DNA of 64,000 nucleotides from Lachnospiraceae bacterium UBA938 (GTDB lineage Bacteria; Bacillota; Clostridia; Lachnospirales; Lachnospiraceae): positions 1 through 64,000 of the forward strand of contig DBDG01000060.1 in the NCBI GenBank assembly GCA_002293475.1, read 5' to 3'. The position numbers and the translations under genes were made by a program. Position 1 is the stretch's first letter. Every line of letters begins with the position of its first letter. Of this stretch, positions 54,439-63,536 are shown piece by piece. The notes beneath the pieces were generated by a model, which saw only the letters and a list, made by a program, of their open reading frames with translations, searched no databases and was not told the origin of the DNA.

Positions 54439-55848
54439 ATGAAAATCTACAACACCCTTACCAAGAACAAAGAAGACTTCATCCCGCTGGAAGCCGGTAA
54501 GGTCCGCATGTATGTCTGCGGCCCCACCGTCTACAATCTGATCCATATCGGCAATGCCCGCCCGATGATCGTCTTTGATACCGTAAGACGCTATATGGAG
54601 TACAAAGGACTGCAAGTCAATTACGTCTGCAATTTCACCGACGTTGATGATAAAATCATCAAGAAAGCGCTGGCCGAGGGCGTCACTTCCGACGTGATCT
54701 CCGAACGCTACATCGCCGAATGTCAGAAGGACATGGAAGCCATGAATGTCCGGCCCGCCACGGTTCACCCCAAGGCCACCGAAGAGATTGACGGCATGCG
54801 GGATATGATTGCCACCCTGATCCGAAAGGGACATGCCTATCCGGCGGCTGACGGAACGGTCTATTTCCGCACCGCCAGCTTCAAGGATTATGGCAAGCTT
54901 TCCCACAAGAACCTTGACGACCTCCAGGCCGGCAACCGTTCCCTGCTGGTATCCGGTGAGGATCAGAAAGAAGACCCCCTCGACTTTGTCTTATGGAAGC
55001 CCCGCAAAGAAGGCGAGCCCAGCTGGGAGTCGCCTTGGTGCGCCGGACGGCCGGGCTGGCACATTGAGTGTTCGGTGATGAGCAGGAAATACCTAGGCGA
55101 TGAGATCGACATCCATGCCGGCGGTGAAGACCTTATTTTTCCCCATCATGAAAACGAGATTGCCCAGTCAGAGGCCGCCAATGGCCGGGCTTTTGCCCGC
55201 TATTGGATGCACAATGCCTTTTTAAATATTGACAATAAAAAGATGTCTAAGTCCGATGGAAATTTCTTCACCGTCAGGGATATCAGTGCAAAGTATGACT
55301 TACAGGTCTTACGTTTTTTCATGCTTTCGGCCCATTACCGCAGCCCGCTTAATTTCAGCGCGGAACTGATGGAAGCCGCCCAGAACGGCTACGGGCGGAT
55401 CGTCAACTGTGTCGATAATTTAGGCTACCTGTTGGAAAAAGCTGCCGCAAAGCCGCCGGCCGAAACCGAGCTTTCCCTGCTGGCGCAAGCGGAAGCTTTC
55501 ACCGGCCGCTTTGAGGAAGCCATGGAAGATGATTTTAATACCGCTGATGCCCTCGCCGCTGTTTTTGACCTCGTCAAATTCGCCAACACCAATGTCGATG
55601 CGAACAGCTCGGCACCCTTCCTTGCGTCATTAAAGGAACAGATCGTAAAGCTTGCCGACATCTGCGGTCTGCTGGTAGAAAAAAAGACGGAAAACCTTGA
55701 TCAGGAAATCGCAACACTGATTGCGCTGCGCCAGACGGCCAGAAAAGAAAAGAATTTTGCCAGAGCCGATGAGATCCGCAACGAACTGCTGGGAAAGGGG
55801 GTGATTCTGGAGGACACCCGCGAAGGGGTAAAATGGAAAAAAGTGTAA
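54439..55848 (+). CDS. cysS: Cysteinyl-tRNA synthetase
   Basis: 469 residues. HIGH motif in YNLIHIGNARP, KMSKS in KKMSKSDGNFF, zinc ligands in CGPTVY, WHIECSVMS and HAGGEDLIFPHHENE. Starts 17 bp after cysE; cotranscription under the T-box is expected. Its end overlaps mrnC by 16 bp. Confidence 0.97.
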   Translation: MKIYNTLTKNKEDFIPLEAGKVRMYVCGPTVYNLIHIGNARPMIVFDTVRRYMEYKGLQVNYVCNFTDVDDKIIKKALAEGVTSDVISERYIAECQKDMEAMNVRPATVHPKATEEIDGMRDMIATLIRKGHAYPAADGTVYFRTASFKDYGKLSHKNLDDLQAGNRSLLVSGEDQKEDPLDFVLWKPRKEGEPSWESPWCAGRPGWHIECSVMSRKYLGDEIDIHAGGEDLIFPHHENEIAQSEAANGRAFARYWMHNAFLNIDNKKMSKSDGNFFTVRDISAKYDLQVLRFFMLSAHYRSPLNFSAELMEAAQNGYGRIVNCVDNLGYLLEKAAAKPPAETELSLLAQAEAFTGRFEEAMEDDFNTADALAAVFDLVKFANTNVDANSSAPFLASLKEQIVKLADICGLLVEKKTENLDQEIATLIALRQTARKEKNFARADEIRNELLGKGVILEDTREGVKWKKV

Positions 55849-56279
55849 GCTGGCTGGCTCAGATAAGAAAAGAATTTGCCTGCGGGGAAGTGAATCTAAA
55901 GGCTTACTCGCCGCTGACGCTTGCGTATATCGGCGACAGCGTTTATGATGTGATTATCCGCACTGTCGTGGTAGGCCGAGGCAATAAAAGTGCCCATGAC
56001 CTGCATAATACCGTCGTCGGCTACGTTAATGCCGGAACCCAGGCAGCAATCATTGATGCTTTATGCGAGAGTGAAGCGCTTACGGAAGAGGAAACCGCAG
56101 TATATAAAAGAGGCAGAAATGCCAAGTCCAATACCGTGGCCAAGAACGCTTCGGTCATAGAGTACCGCAAGGCAACTGGGATGGAGGCGCTGCTAGGTTA
56201 TCTGTACTTGCGGGAAGATTTCAGCCGGATCATCGAATTGATACAGACCGGTTTACATAAGATTGGAAAAGCCTTATAG
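55833..56279 (+). CDS. mrnC: Mini-ribonuclease III
   Basis: 148 residues, a stand-alone RNase III catalytic domain: LTLAYIGDSVYDVIIR and the acidic site in MEALLGYLYL. It matures 23S rRNA ends in Bacillus. Overlap with cysS and the following rlmB match the usual Firmicutes order. Confidence 0.94.
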   Translation: MEKSVSWLAQIRKEFACGEVNLKAYSPLTLAYIGDSVYDVIIRTVVVGRGNKSAHDLHNTVVGYVNAGTQAAIIDALCESEALTEEETAVYKRGRNAKSNTVAKNASVIEYRKATGMEALLGYLYLREDFSRIIELIQTGLHKIGKAL

Positions 56280-56313
56280 CCCTATTGATGTCAAAGTACT
56301 ATGATCAGTTCAT

Positions 56314-56365
56314 AATAAGACCAAAGAATAAGACCAAAGAATAAGACCAAAGAATAAGAACAAGA
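56314..56365. repeat. 13-bp tandem repeats before rlmB
   Basis: AATAAGACCAAAG at 56314, 56327 and 56340, then a diverged copy from 56353. Confidence 0.85.
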
Positions 56366-56419
56366 AATATAACAAGGAATATAAACAAATAACACCGACA
56401 AAGATAAATGGAGAAAAGA

Positions 56420-57184
56420 ATGGAAGAACAGCAAAACACCAATTCCGAAGCCCCGGTGAGCATCATTGAGGGCAGAAATGCAGTGATGGAAGCCTATCGG
56501 GCAGGCAGGACCATAGACAGGCTTTTAGTAATGGACGGCTGTCAGGACGGGCCGGTGACATCCATTAAAAGAGCCGCCGCAAAGCAGGGAACCCAGATAA
56601 AATACGTGGAAAAAGTCCGCCTAGACCAGCTGTCGGAAACCGGAAAGCATCAGGGCGTGATTGCCTATGCCGCCGCCTACCGCTATGCCGAGCTGGCGGA
56701 GCTGCTGGCGGCAGCAGAGCAGAAAGGTGAGCCCCCGTTCTTTATCCTGCTGGACAATATAGAAGACCCGCATAACTTGGGCGCTATTATCCGGACGGCG
56801 AACCTGGCCGGTGCGCATGGAGTCATCATCCCCAAGAACCGGGCGGTCGGCTTGACGGCAACCGTGGCCAGAACCTCAGCAGGGGCTCTGAACTTTACCC
56901 CGGTAGCCAAGGTGACCAACCTCGGTAAGACCATCGAAGAACTAAAGAAAAAAGGCCTGTGGTTCGTCTGTGCCGACATGAAAGGTACGCCCATGTACGA
57001 TCTCGACCTTAAGGGCGCAATCGGCCTAGTCATCGGCAGCGAAGGGGAAGGAGTCAGCCGCCTAGTAAAGGAAAAATGTGATTTTGCCGCCGCTATTCCG
57101 ATGAAAGGCCATATTGATTCACTTAACGCTTCTGTGGCCGCCGGTGTCCTCGCCTATGAAATCGTCCGGCAGAGAATGTCGTAG
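56420..57184 (+). CDS. rlmB: 23S rRNA 2'-O-methyltransferase, RlmB/TrmH family
   Basis: About 254 residues. Substrate-binding N-terminal domain (VSIIEGRNAVMEAYRAG), then a SPOUT knot: LDNIEDPHNLGAIIRTANLA, GLVIGSEGEGVSRLV and SLNASVAAGVLAYE. It probably methylates G2251 of 23S rRNA. GGAG at 56409-56412 favours the ATG at 56420; an ATG at 56408 overlaps it. Confidence 0.93.
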   Translation: MEEQQNTNSEAPVSIIEGRNAVMEAYRAGRTIDRLLVMDGCQDGPVTSIKRAAAKQGTQIKYVEKVRLDQLSETGKHQGVIAYAAAYRYAELAELLAAAEQKGEPPFFILLDNIEDPHNLGAIIRTANLAGAHGVIIPKNRAVGLTATVARTSAGALNFTPVAKVTNLGKTIEELKKKGLWFVCADMKGTPMYDLDLKGAIGLVIGSEGEGVSRLVKEKCDFAAAIPMKGHIDSLNASVAAGVLAYEIVRQRMS

Positions 57185-57217
57185 CAACGTCATTATAAAA
57201 AATGTCACAAAATAAAT

Positions 57218-57243
57218 ATAGAGGACAAAAATAGAGGACAAAA
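57218..57243. repeat. 13-bp tandem duplication carrying the sigH ribosome site
   Basis: ATAGAGGACAAAA occurs at 57218-57230 and 57231-57243, so the AGAGGA ribosome-binding sequence is duplicated. Confidence 0.85.
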
Positions 57244-57248
57244 AGACA

Positions 57249-57866
57249 GTGAATGATTTCTATGGACAGTACAGCGATGAAGAATTGATCGTCCGCCTGC
57301 GTGACGGCGAGGAACAGATCACCGATTTTATCATGGAAAAATACAAGAACCTCGTCCGCAGCAAGGCCAAGACCATGTATCTGCTCGGTGCCGACAGCGA
57401 AGACCTGATCCAGGAAGGCATGATCGGGCTTTTTAAGGCTATCCGGGACTATGACAGCGGCCGCGACGCCAGTTTCTTCACCTTTGCCGACCTCTGTGTT
57501 TCCCGCCAGATATACACCGCGATCCAGGCCTCCCGCCGTCAGAAGCATGCCCCGCTCAATACCTATATCTCCCTTTACGGCTCCGCAGAACGGGGCGAGA
57601 CAAACGGGGAGGAGACCGAGCTGATCGATGCCATAGTTTCCGGTACCGACCGAAACCCCGAAGACCTTCTGATTGATAAAGAAAACGTCGCCGACATCGA
57701 AAAAATCATCGAAAAGGAACTCAGCAGTTTTGAAAAACAAGTCCTTGACCTATATCTGATCGGCATGAAATATACCGAAATAGCCCGTGTCCTCGGTAAA
57801 GATGACAAGTCCACCGACAACGCGCTTCAGAGAATCAAAATAAAGCTAAAGAAAGCTTTCCGATAA
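57249..57866 (+). CDS. sigH: RNA polymerase sigma-H factor
   Basis: 205 residues from a GTG. Region 2 is DSEDLIQEGMIGLFKAIRDYD with FFTFADLCVSRQIYTAI; region 4 is YTEIARVLGKDDKSTDNALQRIK. Sigma H drives transition-state and early sporulation genes, including spoIIA in Bacillus. The position after rlmB is as in Bacillus, but yacP is missing. The GTG start and duplicated ribosome site may set a low or adjustable level. Confidence 0.93.
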   Translation: MNDFYGQYSDEELIVRLRDGEEQITDFIMEKYKNLVRSKAKTMYLLGADSEDLIQEGMIGLFKAIRDYDSGRDASFFTFADLCVSRQIYTAIQASRRQKHAPLNTYISLYGSAERGETNGEETELIDAIVSGTDRNPEDLLIDKENVADIEKIIEKELSSFEKQVLDLYLIGMKYTEIARVLGKDDKSTDNALQRIKIKLKKAFR

Positions 57867-57940
57867 CATGGCCGGTCAATTCTGAAGCTTTTCCCAAGAA
57901 TCATTTCACAAAAATTTAATATTTATTCCGTTTTACATAA

Positions 57941-57969
57941 TTGACTTACTGTATAAATTTCCATATACT
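57941..57969 (+). promoter_or_regulatory. Promoter of the RND-tetR operon
   Basis: TTGACT (57941-57946), 17-bp spacer, TATACT (57964-57969). Confidence 0.75.
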
Positions 57970-57984
57970 TAAGCATAGACGAAA

Positions 57985-58004
57985 CCGACCGACCGGTCGG
58001 ACGG
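57985..58004. promoter_or_regulatory. Probable TetR operator
   Basis: CCGACCGACCGGTCGGACGG, palindromic but for one A-A pair, centred about 20 bp after the predicted transcription start. ACCGACCGGTCGGT-type sites are common TetR operators. The likely ligand-responsive repressor is the TetR protein at 62356. Confidence 0.65.
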
Positions 58005-58017
58005 ACGTGCAGACAGA

Positions 58018-58099
58018 TGGACATACGGACATACGGACAGACGTACACACGGATAGAAGGACAGACAGACCACCGGCCGGAAGGACAGACCGGCCTTTT
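58018..58099. repeat. 8-bp-period GGACAGAC repeats and leader hairpin
   Basis: Imperfect repeats of GGACAKAC fill 58018-58088. GGCCGG (58075-58080) pairs with CCGGCC (58090-58095), followed by TTTT, a weak terminator-like hairpin in the leader. Nothing else is seen between sigH and the RND gene. Confidence 0.65.
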
Positions 58100-58154
58100 A
58101 AATGAATGAAAGAAAACCTGCCTGATAAAAACCCTCAAAGGAGTTTTAAATAAT

Positions 58155-61100
58155 ATGATTGGAAAATTCAGTGTCAAAAAGCCCTACACAGTTCTGGTGG
58201 CAGTCATTATAGCTATCATTCTCGGCGTGGTATCCTTCACAAGGATGACGACCGATCTGCTTCCCAACATCAGCCTCCCCTATGTGATCGTCATGACTAC
58301 ATATGTGGGTGCCAGCCCGGAAACGGTGGAAACCGTAGTCACCGAGCCGGTAGAAGCGGCTATGGCCACCGTCAGCAATATAGAAAACGTCAGTTCCACT
58401 TCCAGCGAGAACTACTCACTGGTAATCTTGGAATTCTCCCAGACCGCCGACATGAACTCCGTATCCCTCGAGATCCGTGAGAGCCTTGACCAGATCGAAA
58501 GCTACTGGGACGAAGGTGTCGGCAGCCCCATCATCATGAAGATGAACCCTGACATGTTGCCGGTCATCATTGCCGCCGTCGGCGGGGAAAACATGACCTA
58601 TTCCGAAATCAGTGAGATGGCGGCCAATGAAATCGCCCCTGAGCTGGAAAGCCTAGAAGGCGTCGCTTCCGTCAGCACCTCAGGTCTTCTCGAGGAGAGC
58701 GTCAACGTCATCATCCGCCAGGAAAAAATCGACGCCATCAATATGCAGGTATTCGGCTATATCGAGGGTGAGATGGCGGATGCCGCCCAGGATCTGGAAG
58801 AAGGCAGAGCCGATATCCTGGATGGGGAAAAGGAGCTTAACGACGCCCAGGCTGAGCTTAACGAAAGCCGGGCCGAACTGGCCGACAGCAAGCAGGAACT
58901 GGAGGACAGCAAAGCCGAACTGGCCGACACCAAGAAAGAGCTGGAGGATAGCAAGGCGGAACTGGCTGACGGTAAGGCCGAGATTGCCGAAGGCAAGGCT
59001 GAGATGGAGGACGGCAAAAAGCTGCTGGAGGATAAGAGGCAGGAGGCCATTGATCAGCTGGCAGAGGGAGAAAAGCAGCTGCTGACGGCCAAAGCCGACC
59101 TAGAAGCTGCCAAGATCCAGCTTACCACTGAGATTGCGGCGATTGAGGCGGCTCAGGCAGGTTATGAGCAGCAAAGCTCAATGCTGGATGATTTGGCGGC
59201 GATTAATCCAGCTTTACTTACTACACCGATAGGCGATCTTCTTCTTGCTTTAGAGTCTATGCCAGGTATGGTGGATGATGCCGTGGTTGATGCCCTGCGA
59301 GAACTGGATCCAGCTAAGACGCTGCAGGGGCTTGCTGAGGAAATGGAAGCCGCCATCAGTGCCGCCACCATGACATTGGGTGCCGAGGCATACATTGACA
59401 CCTTGGAAACCAGTCTTCAGGAAGTCAACGACAACATCGTCACCGTTGACAAGGCCCTTGTCGAACTGAGCAAAGGCAACCTGACCGCCGCTATTGAGCT
59501 GGCCAATGCCCAGGCAATGATCGACCTAGGCGAGATGCAGCTCAACTTGGCCGAAACCCAGCTTGAAGCCGGCGAAGCCCAATTGGAAGCCGGTGAGAAG
59601 CAGCTAGAGTCCGGCGAGGAACAGATCGCCGCTGCTGAGGAACAGCTTATCGCCGGGGAAGAGCAGCTGGAATCCGGACAGGAACAGATCAACGACAACC
59701 TAGAACAGTTAAAAGACGCCATGGAACAGATCGAGCAGGGCGAACAGGATCTAGCGGACGCCAAAGAAGACGCCATGAATGAAGCCGATATGCACGGCAT
59801 CCTGACGGCCGAGACGGTCAAAGCCCTTTTGGCCGCCCAGAACTTTTCCATGCCGAGCGGCTATGTGACGGAAGAAGGCGTCGATTATCTGGTAAGGGTC
59901 GGCGATAAGCCGGATGATATTGAAGAGCTGAAGGCCATGCCCCTGATGAATATGCAGATGGAAGGCGTGGATATCATCACGCTGGGCAATGTAGCCGATG
60001 TCTTCATGACCGACAATTCCGATGAGATATATGCCAATGTAAACGGCAATAACGGCATCCTGCTGACGATCCAGAAACAGACCGGTTATTCTACCGGCGA
60101 GGTGTCCGACCGGCTGCTGGAACGCTTTGACGAGATGATGGAAGAAGATGAACAGCTCCAGCTGGTAACCTTTATGGATCAAGGTATCTATATTGATCTT
60201 GTCATGAATTCCATCATCAACAATATTCTTTTTGGAGCGATGCTGGCCATCGTCATCCTGATTATCTTTCTGCGGGATTTCCGGCCGACCTTGGTCATTG
60301 CCTTTTCTATCCCCATCAGTCTGGTGACGGCCATCGTATGCATGTATTTCAGCGGCGTCACCCTGAATGTCATCTCCCTTTCCGGTCTGGCGCTGGGGAT
60401 CGGGATGCTGGTCGACAACTCCATCGTTGTCATCGAAAATATCTACCGGCTCCGCAGTGAAGGCTATTCGATGACCGAAGCCGCTATTGAAGGAACCAAG
60501 GAGGTAATCGGAGCGGTTGCCGCCTCTACGCTGACGACGATCTGTGTTTTTGCCCCGATTGTCTTTACAGAAGGGATAACTAGGCAGCTTTTTGTGGATA
60601 TGGGCTTGACGATTGCTTATTCCCTCGTGGCCAGCCTAGTCATCGCCGTGACGGTGGTTCCGGCGATGGCCTCCAAGGTCCTGTATAAGACCAAGGCAAA
60701 GGAAGAAAGCAAGCTATACATGCAATTGGTGGGTGTCTATGAAAAAATGCTGCGCCTCGGCCTGCGTTTTAAGCCGGTAGTCCTGCTTGTAGCCGTTGCT
60801 CTAGTGGGAATCAGCGCTGCCTTAGCGCTTTCTAAAGGAACCGCCTTCATGGAAGACATGGACAGCCCGCAGATGTCGGTCAGCCTGACGATGCCCAAGG
60901 GCAGCCTGTTGGAACAGACCGCCCGGATAACCGATGAGGTAGTGGAACGGATCCGTACCATCCCCGAAGTAACCGATGTCGGCGCCAACATGGGCGGAAA
61001 CAATTATGCCATGCTGATGGGCGGCGGTATGGGAGCTTCGGCCGAAAGCACCACGGTCTATATCCTGATGACAGAAGATAAAGAACGGACCAATGTGGAA

Positions 61101-62378
61101 ATCGCCGCAGAGCTTGAGGCAATGCTGGCGGACATCGTCGAGCAGGAAAAGGTAGAGCTGAGCATCCAGACCTCGGAAATGGATCTCAGCGCCCTAGGCG
61201 GCAGCGGTATTACGATCCAGGTCCAAGGCCGTGAGCTGGATACCTTACAGTCCATAGCGTCCGATGTGGCCGCCATCCTGGCCGGGGTCGAAGGTACCAC
61301 GGATGTGTCCGACGGCATGGAGGATTCTTCCGGCGAGCTGCGTGTAATCATTGACCGCAATAAGGCCATTGAACACGGTCTGACCGTTGCCCAGGTCTTC
61401 CAGCAGGTTGCCGCTCGGCTGGCCGAAGCTACCAGTTCCACCGCTCTGCAGACCGAGATCCGGGATTATGATGTCTTTGTCAGAAGTGCCGGCGATCTGG
61501 CGCTTACCAGAGAAACCCTTAAGAAAGTTGAGATAGATGCCACCGATCCGGATGGCAGGAAGATAAAAGTCAGCCTGGAAGACTTGGCGGTATTTGTAGA
61601 CAGCATCTCTCCCGATTCCGTTAACCGTACTGACCAGACCAGGTATATCGCGGTTTCGGCCGCGATTGCGGAAGGCTATAATGTCGGCCTCGTCTCCACC
61701 GATGTCGAACAGGCGCTTGCCGATTACCCCCTGCCCAACGGCTACGAGCTGGTCTTTGCCGGCGAAAACGAATTTATCAACGAAGCGATGGAACAACTGA
61801 TGCTGATGCTGATCCTGGCTCTGATGTTCATGTTCCTGATCATGGTGGCGCAGTTCCAGTCGCTGCTGTCCCCTTTCATCATTATGTTTACCGTACCGTT
61901 AGCTTTTACCGGCGGCTTTTTCGGCCTGTATATCAGCAATAGCCCGGTAAGCATCATTGCTGTGATCGGTTTTGTCATGCTGTCCGGAGTCATCGTCAAT
62001 AACGGCATCGTCCTGATAGATTATGTAAATCAATTGAGGGACCAGGGCATGAATAAATATGATGCCCTGATCGAAGCCGGAAGAACTAGGCTGCGGCCGG
62101 TTCTGATGACGGCTATGACCACCATTTTAGCCATGTCTACGATGGTTTTCAGCACCGATATGGGTTCGGAAATGGGCCGTCCCATGGCTATCGTAACGAT
62201 AGGCGGGCTGACCTACGGCACGTTGCTGACGTTGATCGTGATACCGTGTATCTATGACATCTTTATGCGGGAGAAAAAGACGGGAAAACTTGATCCTATG
62301 CCTGCTTTGGCTTCGGCTGGCAATGGCAGCATAGATGGGGGAAAGGAGGATGGGAATGACGTTAACACCGAAGGTTGA
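58155..62378 (+). CDS. RND-family efflux permease with a long coiled-coil insertion
   Basis: 1407 residues. TM1 follows MIGKFSVKKPYTVLVAV; porter domains, a second TM bundle (~675-860) and a C-terminal TM bundle (~1210-1385) follow, with GLALGIGMLVDNSIVVIENIYR and GVIVNNGIVLIDYVNQ as TM4/TM10 signatures. Residues ~200-560 are an extracellular insertion: heptad-like E-L-xx-x-A-E-L repeats (DSKAELADTKKELEDSKAEL), a mid loop, and a returning coil (QLEAGEKQLESGEEQ). There is no adaptor gene nearby. AAAGGAG is upstream. Confidence 0.9.
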   Translation: MIGKFSVKKPYTVLVAVIIAIILGVVSFTRMTTDLLPNISLPYVIVMTTYVGASPETVETVVTEPVEAAMATVSNIENVSSTSSENYSLVILEFSQTADMNSVSLEIRESLDQIESYWDEGVGSPIIMKMNPDMLPVIIAAVGGENMTYSEISEMAANEIAPELESLEGVASVSTSGLLEESVNVIIRQEKIDAINMQVFGYIEGEMADAAQDLEEGRADILDGEKELNDAQAELNESRAELADSKQELEDSKAELADTKKELEDSKAELADGKAEIAEGKAEMEDGKKLLEDKRQEAIDQLAEGEKQLLTAKADLEAAKIQLTTEIAAIEAAQAGYEQQSSMLDDLAAINPALLTTPIGDLLLALESMPGMVDDAVVDALRELDPAKTLQGLAEEMEAAISAATMTLGAEAYIDTLETSLQEVNDNIVTVDKALVELSKGNLTAAIELANAQAMIDLGEMQLNLAETQLEAGEAQLEAGEKQLESGEEQIAAAEEQLIAGEEQLESGQEQINDNLEQLKDAMEQIEQGEQDLADAKEDAMNEADMHGILTAETVKALLAAQNFSMPSGYVTEEGVDYLVRVGDKPDDIEELKAMPLMNMQMEGVDIITLGNVADVFMTDNSDEIYANVNGNNGILLTIQKQTGYSTGEVSDRLLERFDEMMEEDEQLQLVTFMDQGIYIDLVMNSIINNILFGAMLAIVILIIFLRDFRPTLVIAFSIPISLVTAIVCMYFSGVTLNVISLSGLALGIGMLVDNSIVVIENIYRLRSEGYSMTEAAIEGTKEVIGAVAASTLTTICVFAPIVFTEGITRQLFVDMGLTIAYSLVASLVIAVTVVPAMASKVLYKTKAKEESKLYMQLVGVYEKMLRLGLRFKPVVLLVAVALVGISAALALSKGTAFMEDMDSPQMSVSLTMPKGSLLEQTARITDEVVERIRTIPEVTDVGANMGGNNYAMLMGGGMGASAESTTVYILMTEDKERTNVEIAAELEAMLADIVEQEKVELSIQTSEMDLSALGGSGITIQVQGRELDTLQSIASDVAAILAGVEGTTDVSDGMEDSSGELRVIIDRNKAIEHGLTVAQVFQQVAARLAEATSSTALQTEIRDYDVFVRSAGDLALTRETLKKVEIDATDPDGRKIKVSLEDLAVFVDSISPDSVNRTDQTRYIAVSAAIAEGYNVGLVSTDVEQALADYPLPNGYELVFAGENEFINEAMEQLMLMLILALMFMFLIMVAQFQSLLSPFIIMFTVPLAFTGGFFGLYISNSPVSIIAVIGFVMLSGVIVNNGIVLIDYVNQLRDQGMNKYDALIEAGRTRLRPVLMTAMTTILAMSTMVFSTDMGSEMGRPMAIVTIGGLTYGTLLTLIVIPCIYDIFMREKKTGKLDPMPALASAGNGSIDGGKEDGNDVNTEG

Positions 62379-62958
62379 AGCCTTGTTTCAGGCCGTCGAT
62401 CAGCTGATGCTAGAAGGAATCGATATTAACAGCATGACCGTAGCCCAGATAGCTGGCCGGGCCGGCATCGGCAAGGGCACCACCTACGAGTATTTCAGCA
62501 CCAAAGAAGAACTGATCGCCGGTGCGCTGCTTTATAAGATCAGCGACATATGTCAAAAGATTGTCAATAAAATGGAGACCGGCAAGAATTTCCGGGAAAA
62601 GCTCGGCTACCTTCTCGATGCTATCGAAACCAGCGAACATGAAAAAGCCTGTCTGCTGAAAGTGGTCAATATTGTCACTGACAAGTCCCCGATCAGTAGC
62701 CAGATAGAGAAGCAGGTTCAGATCCATGTACGTGATATGTTCATACCGGAAAACATCCTCGACTACCTGCTGGAGTCGGCGGTCAAGGAAGGCTGGCAAC
62801 AGGGTCAGGTGCCAGTGGTCTATACCAAGCTGAACATTGCGTCCAAGCTGCTCACTTATACGATGTTTTCCCTGATTCCCGATTATCAGCGCGACTGCGA
62901 ACCGAAAGTCATGTACCGGCTGGTTAGTGACAGTATCTGTGATGAGCTTGGGGTTTAG
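62356..62958 (+). CDS. TetR-family transcriptional regulator
   Basis: About 200 residues. N-terminal HTH: TVAQIAGRAGIGKGTTYEYFSTKEELI. AAAGGAGG just before the ATG at 62356 fixes the start; earlier ATGs overlap the site. It overlaps the RND gene by 23 bp, so both are made together. The palindrome at 57985-58004 is the likely operator, giving negative autoregulation. Confidence 0.92.
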   Translation: MTLTPKVEALFQAVDQLMLEGIDINSMTVAQIAGRAGIGKGTTYEYFSTKEELIAGALLYKISDICQKIVNKMETGKNFREKLGYLLDAIETSEHEKACLLKVVNIVTDKSPISSQIEKQVQIHVRDMFIPENILDYLLESAVKEGWQQGQVPVVYTKLNIASKLLTYTMFSLIPDYQRDCEPKVMYRLVSDSICDELGV

Positions 62959-62983
62959 AAGGGCCTGATTTAGCGTACAAACT

Positions 62984-63012
62984 AAAAATCACTCCGTTTA
63001 GGAGTGGTTTTT
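62984..63012 (+). terminator. Terminator after the RND-tetR operon
   Basis: AAAAATCACTCC / GGAGTGGTTTTT stem (one wobble) with a GTTTA loop. Symmetric A and T runs make it bidirectional. Confidence 0.9.
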
Positions 63013-63058
63013 CTTCGTGTTAAATCGCTAAAACAAATATAATACATTTTTCGTAAAA

Positions 63059-63099
63059 GCTGCTGACGGGAATCGGACCCGTGACCTCCGCACTACCAA
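63059..63099 (-). pseudogene. 3' fragment of a tRNA gene, possible integration site
   Basis: On the - strand: a T-arm ACGGG-TCCGATT-CCCGT, then CAGCAGC as the 3' acceptor strand. The 5' half is missing. Repetitive sequence containing GTAAGAAATTACAAGAA follows. A tRNA 3' end next to recombinase text fits an attachment site. Confidence 0.45.
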
Positions 63100-63284
63100 T
63101 GTTGATTGTTGCTTCTTGCTACTTCTTACCATTGCTTGTAAATGCTCATTTCATGCGATTTTACTTATCCTCTCTTCTTGTGCCATCTTGTCATTTCTTG
63201 TAATTTCTTACCACTTTGTTAGTCAAATGTTAGTCAAATACAAAATCCCTTTGACATACTGGACAAGCGTGATATAATATACTT

Positions 63285-63380
63285 AACAGGACAGCCGATA
63301 GATAGATTGTACCTATCCGTCCGGCAAATACGTATTAAAAAATAACCGTTAATCTGCCAAGATGAGAACGGTTATTTTTT
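63285..63380 (+). ncRNA. Putative antisense RNA of type I toxin-antitoxin module 2
   Basis: Promoter TTGACA (63251-63256), 16-bp spacer, TATAAT (63273-63278). The transcript would end at a perfect 14-bp hairpin with A/T tails (63337-63350 and 63367-63380) that also ends the opposite toxin mRNA. The leader ACTTAACAGGACAGCCGATAG copies the toxin-mRNA leader. Confidence 0.7.
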
Positions 63381-63458
63381 ATGTATTTTGATGGTCAAAG
63401 ATACGATTGCAACTAACAAAGTAATGAAAGCTATCAGATCGCTCCATGTCACATACAT
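63372..63458 (-). CDS. Hydrophobic toxin-like peptide, 28 aa (type I module 2)
   Basis: On the - strand the ATG at 63458 has AAAGGGGTGG five bases upstream. One membrane helix (LIAFITLLVAIVSLTI) precedes a KIHKK tail, like holin-like toxins. The mRNA should start near 63525 from a TATAAT box at 63528-63533. Same layout as module 1 with clear sequence divergence. Confidence 0.75.
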   Translation of the reverse strand: MYVTWSDLIAFITLLVAIVSLTIKIHKK

Positions 63459-63536
63459 AAGCACCACCCCTTTCCGCAAGACTCGGAACGGATGGACTAC
63501 CGCCCTATCGGCCGCCGTGTTAAGTATATTATATTG

